A stretch of 5,411 nt of DNA, taken from the NCBI GenBank assembly GCA_047974845.1, contig JBKECQ010000026.1, positions 1 through 5,411 of the forward strand. Direction: 5' to 3'. The DNA comes from Aminipila sp047974845 (GTDB lineage: Bacteria; Bacillota; Clostridia; Peptostreptococcales; Anaerovoracaceae). Position 1 is the stretch's first letter. Every line of letters begins with the position of its first letter. The notes below the pieces were generated by a model, which worked only from the letters and a program-made list of their open reading frames with translations, was not told where the DNA came from and ran no database searches. The translations under genes and the position numbers were made by a program. Below, piece after piece: positions 1 to 3,449 of this stretch.

Positions 1-43
1 ATGAACGAAGTGAATGTTGCCTGGGAAAGTAGGACGTCGCCGG
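1..43 (+). rRNA. rrf: 5S ribosomal RNA, 3' end only
   Basis: The bases around 19-43, with CTGGGAAAGTAGGACGTCGC followed by CGG, match the strongly conserved 3' end of bacterial 5S rRNA (helices IV/V and the 3' strand of helix I). The 5' part lies outside the window, so the exact 3' end is estimated. An intrinsic terminator follows within about 10 bases, as expected for the last gene of a 16S-23S-5S operon. The call rests on motif recognition only, because the pairing partner of the 3' strand is not visible. Confidence 0.85.
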
Positions 44-53
44 TTTTAGATGA

Positions 54-80
54 ACACATCACATAGTGGTGTGTTTTTTT
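54..80 (+). terminator. Intrinsic terminator of the rRNA operon
   Basis: The stem pairs ACACATCAC (54-62) with GTGGTGTGT (66-74) around a three-base loop, with one G-T wobble, and runs directly into a T tract ending at 80. It sits just after the 5S 3' end and should end the rRNA transcript. Confidence 0.9.
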
Positions 81-299
81 ATGTTTAAAAATGCTGTCAT
101 GCTTCTAATTGTAAAAGACAGCTTGTCATACTTTCCGTTTATATAACTGCCCGCCAATATTTAGGGGCAGGTGCGTAAATGAAAAAGTCTAAAAGACTTT
201 TGAATAGAGAGTGGTTCAAAGCGATTGATAAAGGAGCTGAAGAACGGCAGACAAGCGAAAGCGAAGCCTGTGTAATTCCCGGTGGAGTCACCAAAATAT
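81..299 (+). other. 5S-to-tRNA spacer with several hairpins, no convincing gene
   Basis: This 219-base spacer contains inverted repeats: GCTGTC 93-98 with GACAGC 117-122, CTGCCC 147-152 with GGGCAG 165-170, AAAAGTCT 183-190 with AGACTTTT 194-201 (three-base loop), and GGTG/CACC near 281-292. A short GCGAAAGC hairpin with a GNRA-type loop lies near 253-260. No clear promoter for the tRNA was found; the best TTG-type hexamers lack a properly spaced -10. A 54-codon frame (ATG at 179, stop 341-343) runs into the tRNA and is not called as a gene. From memory, similar sequence occurs near tRNAs in other Clostridia, but that is unchecked. Confidence 0.5.
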
Positions 300-382
300 G
301 CGCAATTGGCGGAATTGGCAGACGCACTAGACTTAGGATCTAGCGGGCGACCGTGGGGGTTCAAGTCCCTCATCGCGCACCA
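300..382 (+). tRNA. tRNA-Leu, anticodon UAG, CCA encoded
   Basis: The sequence folds as a class II tRNA. The acceptor strand is 300-306; the D stem GCG/CGC carries a GG-containing loop. The anticodon stem CTAGA/TCTAG encloses the seven-base loop CTTAGGA, which gives anticodon UAG. A long variable arm identifies it as leucine together with the anticodon. The T arm has the TTCAAGT loop, and the gene ends in A plus encoded CCA (380-382). It would read CUA and other CUN codons. One acceptor pair is imperfect: A5 faces C68, and the other six pairs are sound. It lies about 250 bases after the 5S gene and has its own terminator. Confidence 0.96.
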
Positions 383-435
383 TAAAAATATTTTAAAATA
401 ATGCAGGGCGTACAAGTCCAGTGTTTATGTGACCT

Positions 436-475
436 TAAGAGGGTTTTGAATGAAGATTCGAAGATCTCTTTTTTT
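436..475 (+). terminator. Intrinsic terminator after tRNA-Leu
   Basis: A 14-position stem pairs 438-451 with 456-469 around the loop GAAG, with a few wobbles and one G-A mismatch. It is followed by an unbroken T tract (469-475), and A436-A437 extend the stem into that tract. It ends the tRNA transcript about 55 bases after the CCA end. Confidence 0.85.
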
Positions 476-476
476 A

Positions 477-689
477 TTGAGTTAAGGAAAGTTTCGACTG
501 AGTGGAGAGCAGAATAAACAATAAATTGTCGGCTATGCGGGCAATTTTAAATGGCTTTACATTAAAGTAAAAAACCATTTGTGATAAATAAAGTGGGTTC
601 ACCAACAACATTATTTAACGCAAGTAGGTGCGCTAAATGCACAATAATGGGATTTACAAACTAATAATTTAACTATTTAAGCAAGATAT
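477..689. other. Gene-free stretch with three consecutive hairpins
   Basis: No credible coding frame is seen here. Three hairpins follow one another: 523-530 with 540-547 (eight pairs, one wobble, nine-base loop); 549-560 with 567-580 (AAATGG/CCATTT plus TTTAC/GTAAA); and 609-649 (CATTA/TAATG outside, TTTA-CGCA/TGCG-TAAA inside with one A-C mismatch). None ends in a T tract. They could belong to an unrecognised RNA or be remnants of a mobile or repeated element. No promoter that would transcribe them was identified. Confidence 0.45.
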
Positions 690-711
690 ATTGCGAAAGA
701 ATATTCGCAAT
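690..711. promoter_or_regulatory. Perfect palindrome over the -35 element, likely operator
   Basis: ATTGCGAA (690-697) and TTCGCAAT (704-711) form a perfect 8+8 inverted repeat around AGAATA. It covers the whole -35 hexamer at 691-696 and most of the -35/-10 spacer. A dimeric repressor bound here would block the promoter. The regulator is not identifiable. The palindrome is visible in the sequence; its role as an operator is inferred from position. Confidence 0.55.
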
Positions 712-719
712 GTTATGAT
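691..719 (+). promoter_or_regulatory. Vegetative (sigma-A type) promoter for leader RNA and GNAT operon
   Basis: The -35 TTGCGA (691-696) and -10 TATGAT (714-719) are separated by exactly 17 bases, a close match to the TTGACA/TATAAT consensus. Transcription would start near 726, giving a leader of about 297 nt before the ATG at 1023. It is the best-scoring promoter by eye upstream of the acetyltransferase genes. Confidence 0.75.
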
Positions 720-762
720 AAAATAAAATCGTTAAAAGATTAAAATTGTAGGTATTTTATCT

Positions 763-985
763 ATGACTCCGACCTAAGCTTATGGGTTGGACATGGTGGA
801 CACTTATAAAAAAGCAGCAAGGGTTATGTGTGAAAAAATTGTGGGATAGAATTATCACATCCGCTGGTGGTGCAGATAATTATAAGATTTAAGCCTTGGG
901 CAGGTGGCACCGAGTACAGCTGCCAGGAAGTTTATGAATCGCGTCAGTAGCAAGTGCCCTTAATTGTTTAGTGGGTTGGATTCGT
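763..985 (+). ncRNA. Candidate structured leader RNA (riboswitch-like or small RNA), unclassified
   Basis: Hand folding gives a closed multibranch structure. P1 pairs 765-776 with 972-983, eleven pairs plus one mismatch, extendable by U-G and A-U at 763-764. P2 pairs 801-809 with 824-832. P3 pairs 850-856 with 875-881 and continues inside with 858-861/869-872. P4 pairs 889-898 with 951-963, with a small internal loop. P5 pairs 899-905 with 916-924 and stacks on P4. Most bases are used, and the local promoter would start about 40 nt upstream. There is no terminator before the GNAT ribosome binding site at 1011, so it is probably a 5' leader, though a processed RNA is possible. I do not recognise a known riboswitch, T-box, SRP, 6S or RNase P signature. 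The structure was folded by eye, without energies or alignments. Confidence 0.45.
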
Positions 986-1022
986 TTGTGCAAAATATAA
1001 TTTTCATAAAGGAGGTGGCTGT

Positions 1023-1523
1023 ATGGATAGTTATAAAACATACAAAGAAGACTTTACCATTCGTCTTGCCGACCGCAGTGATGCGGCTCTCATTGTCCAT
1101 TACATCAGGGAACTAGCAAAATTTGAAGGTGAGTTACACGAGGTTACCGCAACAAAAGAGACGCTGGAAACTTATATGTTTGATAAAGGAGGAGCGGAAG
1201 CGCTGATTGGAGAATTTGAAAATCAACCAGTAGGATTTGCTTTTTTTCACATGACGTTCTCTACTTTTCTTGGAAAACCTGGAATTGCGCTTGTGGACTT
1301 GTACATAGAGCCTGAAATGAGAAACCGGGGTTATGGAGCTACCATGTTGAAGCGGTTAGCGCAGATAACAAAAGAACGAGATTGTGAAAGGCTGGAGTGG
1401 TGGGTTCATGATTGGAATCACGACGCAGTTCGTTTCTATAAAAGCTACGGAGCCGAGATGGTGAAAGAAATCAGGATTTACCGCTTGGCGTCAAATAGTC
1501 TTGATGCGTTTGCTGAAGGATAG
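1023..1523 (+). CDS. GNAT N-acetyltransferase, SSAT/diamine acetyltransferase-like
   Basis: This 166-residue protein is a GCN5-related N-acetyltransferase that would move an acetyl group from acetyl-CoA to an amine in the cytoplasm. Motif A spans about 89-109, with the acetyl-CoA loop R100-N-R-G-Y-G105. The tail DWN (130-132) then FYKSYGAE (138-145) resembles spermidine/spermine and thialysine acetyltransferases, in which the tyrosine of FYK (here Y139) is the proposed general acid. The segment STFLGKPG (80-87) is also typical of that group. Length is normal for the family. The position that is usually Glu in the LEDLY-type motif is Val91 here, so polyamine specificity is uncertain. The start has a strong ribosome binding site, GGAGGTGG at 1011-1018. 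A long structured leader precedes it, and a second GNAT gene follows after 28 bases, probably in the same operon. Confidence 0.88.
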   Translation: MDSYKTYKEDFTIRLADRSDAALIVHYIRELAKFEGELHEVTATKETLETYMFDKGGAEALIGEFENQPVGFAFFHMTFSTFLGKPGIALVDLYIEPEMRNRGYGATMLKRLAQITKERDCERLEWWVHDWNHDAVRFYKSYGAEMVKEIRIYRLASNSLDAFAEG

Positions 1524-1549
1524 TGGTATATAAAGAGTAGTTACATAAT

Positions 1550-1557
1550 AGGTGGTG
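1550..1557 (+). promoter_or_regulatory. Ribosome binding site overlapping the GTG codons of the second GNAT gene
   Basis: AGGTGGTG at 1550-1557 is the only Shine-Dalgarno-like sequence here, yet it contains the first in-frame GTG codons (1552 and 1555). If it is the true binding site, initiation would fall at the in-frame ATT codons at 1561 or 1564, a rare start. If GTG is the start, there is almost no upstream binding site. The nearby ATG at 1571 is out of frame. Confidence 0.4.
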
Positions 1558-2037
1558 AAGATTATTTTAAATGTTAGGCCAATTAAAAATAATGAAATTC
1601 CTTTGCTTACTGAATTTCTTTATGAAGCGATTTTTCAGAGAAGTACTAAAAATTTAGCTCCAAGAATTATTATTCAAGAGCCGTCATTGTGGATTTATAT
1701 TGATGAATTTGGAACAAAAAAAGATGACCATTGTCTTGTAGCAGAAGTAGATAAGAAAATAGTGGGGGCTGTGTGGGTTCGCTGTGTTAAAGGCTTTGGA
1801 CATATTGGTGAAACGGTTCCAGAATTGGCTATTTCTGTTTATCCTGAATTTCGAGGAAAGAATATAGGAACAGAACTTATGGAAGCAATGCTAAAACTTC
1901 TAAAATCCAAAGGCTATGGACTAACCTCACTGGCCGTTCAAAAGGATAACTATGCTATGAAAATGTATAAACAAGTTGGATTTGAGATTATTGGTGAAAA
2001 TGACGAGGAATACATTATGACCTGTCATCTTGATTGA
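1552..2037 (+). CDS. GNAT family N-acetyltransferase, substrate unknown
   Basis: This protein of about 161 residues has the GNAT acetyl-CoA fold. The beta-strand/loop/helix motif A is at about 92-112 (ELAISVYPEFRGKNIGTELM), where the usual R-x-x-G-x-G loop reads R101-G-K-N-I-G106; Asn replaces the first conserved glycine. Motif B is at about 126-145, with AVQKDN, MYK and VGFE, the standard C-terminal signature with Tyr139 as a possible catalytic acid. The N-terminal RPIKNNEIPLLTEFLYEAIF is typical of a clostridial GNAT group that I recall without an assigned substrate. It follows the first GNAT gene by 28 bases with no terminator between them, and a strong terminator comes after it, so the two are probably co-transcribed. 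The two proteins are not close copies. Start choice is uncertain: GTG 1552, GTG 1555 or ATT 1561/1564 change only a few residues. Confidence 0.85.
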   Translation: MVKIILNVRPIKNNEIPLLTEFLYEAIFQRSTKNLAPRIIIQEPSLWIYIDEFGTKKDDHCLVAEVDKKIVGAVWVRCVKGFGHIGETVPELAISVYPEFRGKNIGTELMEAMLKLLKSKGYGLTSLAVQKDNYAMKMYKQVGFEIIGENDEEYIMTCHLD

Positions 2038-2075
2038 GAACCAAAACTAATGAGCAATTTGCCAAGTGCTGGTTC
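2038..2075 (+). repeat. Inverted repeat just after the second GNAT gene
   Basis: GAACC (2038-2042) pairs with GGTTC (2071-2075), and AGCA (2053-2056) with TGCT (2067-2070), giving a bulged hairpin that begins right after the stop codon. No T tract follows, so it is not itself a terminator. It may protect the mRNA 3' end or be incidental. Confidence 0.35.
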
Positions 2076-2125
2076 AAATTATACAATAAAAACACCTTCG
2101 CATCAGCAAATACTAACGTAATCAT

Positions 2126-2164
2126 AAGACCTAATTTTTCATCAAGGAGAAATTAGGTCTTTTT
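2126..2164 (+). terminator. Intrinsic terminator of the GNAT operon
   Basis: A 15-pair stem joins 2126-2140 with 2147-2161 around the loop ATCAAG, with a single wobble. It overlaps a short T tract (2160-2164). It is very stable and oriented to stop plus-strand transcription, and lies about 90 bases after the second GNAT stop. The complementary strand has no T tract, so it should work in one direction only. Confidence 0.88.
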
Positions 2165-2211
2165 GTGCTTAAAAGAATTATACCTTAAATCAAAATTAAT
2201 TATATACTCAT

Positions 2212-2242
2212 TAGCAGACCTAAAATATAGTCTGCTATTTTT
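2212..2242 (+). terminator. Second plus-strand terminator-like hairpin, overlapping the hxlR stop codon
   Basis: TAGCAGAC (2212-2219) pairs perfectly with GTCTGCTA (2230-2237) around a ten-base loop and is followed by TTTTT (2238-2242) and then another T run. On the plus strand this is a good intrinsic terminator, a backup that would keep GNAT-operon readthrough out of the opposing regulator gene. The right arm includes the regulator's stop codon (CTA on this strand). On the minus strand the hairpin follows the stop codon but has no T tract, so it may only stabilise that mRNA end. Confidence 0.6.
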
Positions 2243-2573
2243 CCTTTTTTTCTATCTTTAACTCGTTAATATACTCTAAGCCAAATACTTCAATTTCGTT
2301 TAGAACTTTTTCGAACTTACTACCCAAGGGGCTTAAACTATATTCAACACGAGGAGGAACTTCTGCATAAACTTTTCTTTTAATGAGTTTATCCTCTTCC
2401 AGTTGACGAAGTTGTCTTGTTAAAACCGTTCGGGTGACTTCCGGAATTAGTTTTTCTAATTCACCAAATCTCTTTTTGCCAGTACTGAGCTGATATAAAA
2501 CAACAATTGCCCATTTCCCCTGTAAAACTCTCTGTGTTGTCGCAAAAGGACATTTACCATAAATGCTTTCCAT
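2235..2573 (-). CDS. HxlR-family winged helix-turn-helix transcriptional regulator
   Basis: This 112-residue protein matches the HxlR family (which includes YodB, HypR and CatR) along its whole length. It has CPF at 8-10, GKW at 19-21, and a recognition helix region TRTVLTRQLRQLEEDKLI at about 47-64. The wing includes the near-invariant VPPRVEYSL at 72-80, followed by a C-terminal dimerisation helix. It should bind DNA as a dimer. Cys8 occupies the conserved N-terminal cysteine that senses oxidants or electrophiles in YodB/HypR relatives, so thiol sensing is possible but not shown. It is the only cysteine. The ATG has an AGGAG site seven bases upstream. The gene is divergent from an NTF2-fold gene, with overlapping promoters between them, so regulation of that neighbour and of itself is likely. 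No minus-strand terminator is evident. Confidence 0.93.
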   Translation of the reverse strand: MESIYGKCPFATTQRVLQGKWAIVVLYQLSTGKKRFGELEKLIPEVTRTVLTRQLRQLEEDKLIKRKVYAEVPPRVEYSLSPLGSKFEKVLNEIEVFGLEYINELKIEKKEK

Positions 2574-2598
2574 ATAAATTCTCCTGTAAAAGACTCAA

Positions 2599-2640
2599 TA
2601 GTATCATATTTATTACTAAGTATTATAAATGTTCGTACTT
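2599..2640. promoter_or_regulatory. Candidate HxlR operator: paired AGTA/TACT half-sites
   Basis: Two abutting inverted repeats share a half-site type: TAGTA (2599-2603) with TACTA (2614-2618), and AAGTA (2618-2622) with TACTT (2636-2640). They meet in the palindrome TACTAAGTA. The known YodB operator also uses TACT/AGTA half-sites, so the fit with the adjacent regulator is good. The second repeat covers the -10 of the regulator's promoter and reaches the -35 of the divergent gene. Binding is inferred. Confidence 0.5.
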
Positions 2641-2650
2641 GTAAAAACAA
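2622..2650 (-). promoter_or_regulatory. Promoter of the HxlR-family gene
   Basis: On the minus strand TTGTTT (2645-2650) and TATAAT (2622-2627) are 17 bases apart. The -10 is a perfect consensus. The start would be near 2615, leaving a leader of about 40 nt with the AGGAG site. Confidence 0.7.
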
Positions 2651-2667
2651 TCCCTAAATCATAAAAT
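2639..2667 (+). promoter_or_regulatory. Promoter of the SnoaL/NTF2-like gene
   Basis: TTGTAA (2639-2644) and TAAAAT (2662-2667) are 17 bases apart. The -35 directly abuts the -35 of the opposing promoter (2645-2650) and overlaps the last bases of the candidate operator. Transcription would begin near 2674, about 38 bases before the ATG. Confidence 0.6.
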
Positions 2668-2711
2668 ATGTGTAAGTCAAAAATATATTAAATTAAAAGG
2701 AGAGTATTCTA

Positions 2712-3104
2712 ATGAATAAAGAAGTAATAAGTGTATTTAACGCATACAATGAGGCACTAATTAAAGGCGATTTTGCAGGAGTATTTGAAATGATGGATGA
2801 TGATATAAAATGGCACCAGCCAGGAAATAATTCTCTTTCTGGCGTCGCTGTAGGGAAGCAGGCTTTAAGTGAGCACCTTGGTAGATTTGCTGAAAAAAGC
2901 AATGGAACATTTAAGGTTTTAACTAACTGGGTTTCAAATAATGATTGCTTTGTTGCTGCAAATGTTACTTTCGTCGCTGAACATAGTAACGGAGAAAAAT
3001 TAAATATGAATGGAATTGATTTGTTTAAGATAGAGGATGGTAAAATTAAAGAGGTATGGCTATTTTCAGCTGAGCAGGCAGGTGAGGACAATTTCTGGAA
3101 ATAA
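2712..3104 (+). CDS. SnoaL-like / NTF2-fold (ketosteroid isomerase-related) protein
   Basis: This 130-residue protein fits the SnoaL-like/nuclear transport factor 2 superfamily, small alpha+beta cone folds that bind hydrophobic ligands and sometimes act as isomerases or cyclases. The order is typical: an N-terminal helix (VISVFNAYNEALIKGDFAGV, 5-24); a conserved segment DDIKWHQPGNN at 30-40; GVAVGKQALSEHLGRF at 44-59; then beta strands ending in DLFKIEDGKIKEVWLF (103-118), the usual family tail. No signal peptide is present. The reaction cannot be named; many relatives are uncharacterised stress-linked proteins. The start has AAGGAGAG at 2697-2704. It is divergent from the HxlR regulator, which probably controls it, perhaps in response to a reactive or small aromatic compound. 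A hairpin terminator follows. Confidence 0.85.
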   Translation: MNKEVISVFNAYNEALIKGDFAGVFEMMDDDIKWHQPGNNSLSGVAVGKQALSEHLGRFAEKSNGTFKVLTNWVSNNDCFVAANVTFVAEHSNGEKLNMNGIDLFKIEDGKIKEVWLFSAEQAGEDNFWK

Positions 3105-3175
3105 CATTTTATATGAATGGACATATATTTTAGATACATTTAATAATGATTGACCTGCCTATGCCTATATTATTT

Positions 3176-3224
3176 AAGCCTTGTTCAATACAAAAGTGAA
3201 CAAGGCTTTATATGAGTTTTTTTT
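3176..3224 (+). terminator. Hairpin terminator after the SnoaL-like gene
   Basis: A perfect 12-pair stem joins AAGCCTTGTTCA (3176-3187) with TGAACAAGGCTT (3197-3208) around a nine-base loop. The long T tract (3217-3224) begins about eight bases after the stem instead of immediately, so its efficiency is uncertain, but position and stability favour a terminator. Confidence 0.65.
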
Positions 3225-3449
3225 AAGTATGTCTACATTGGGTTGACAACTTCATACAATGCGTGGCTGTTTTTTATTCATCTTGATGGTTTAATAACTT
3301 TTTCTTAAATTCAAAGCTTTACTTTGCCATAAAAAACTAATTATAGCATTATTTGAATCGTACTTCCACAACCGTCCTTTACTACAAGAAGTTTTAGGGT
3401 AGAATTAATATTTTAGAGGCAGACAGTTCCGAAAAACGCTTAAGTATTT
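3225..3449. other. Intergenic stretch between convergent genes, nothing recognised
   Basis: These 225 AT-rich bases hold no credible reading frame. A TTGACA at about 3243 has no matching -10, and CAAAG/CTTTG near 3317-3331 is only a minor hairpin. No T-tailed hairpin that would end the minus-strand gene to the right was found. Confidence 0.5.

Noticed and set aside
179..343. Plus-strand 54-codon frame as a protein gene
   Set aside because: Its last third lies inside the tRNA, which fixes that sequence for another reason. It is kept only as an observation about the spacer.
139..415. Minus-strand open frames across the spacer and tRNA
   Set aside because: They read antisense through the tRNA-Leu gene. 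Frames of this kind are familiar artefacts, and no ribosome binding site is present.
903..914. GGTGGCACCG resembling the T-box core sequence
   Set aside because: The 14-base consensus is matched at 11 positions, but no specifier stem, no antiterminator partner and no following terminator are present, and the downstream gene is not amino-acid related.
904..915. GTGGCACCGAGT, identical to part of a Cas9 tracrRNA tail
   Set aside because: There is no cas gene, repeat array, anti-repeat or terminator hairpin around it; a 12-base chance match inside another fold is the simplest reading.
849..950. Open frame of about 33 codons through helices P3-P5
   Set aside because: It has no start codon or ribosome binding site and is better explained as structured RNA.
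996..1001. Perfect TATAAT just before the first GNAT gene
   Set aside because: There is no acceptable -35 at 16-18 bases, and the resulting transcript would begin almost on the ribosome binding site.
2456..2650. Minus-strand frame overlapping the hxlR start and promoter
   Set aside because: It lies in another frame over the well-supported HxlR gene and its promoters and shows no family resemblance.
2693..3139. 148-codon minus-strand frame opposite the SnoaL-like gene
   Set aside because: It is the antisense shadow of a gene with a clear family, promoter and ribosome binding site.
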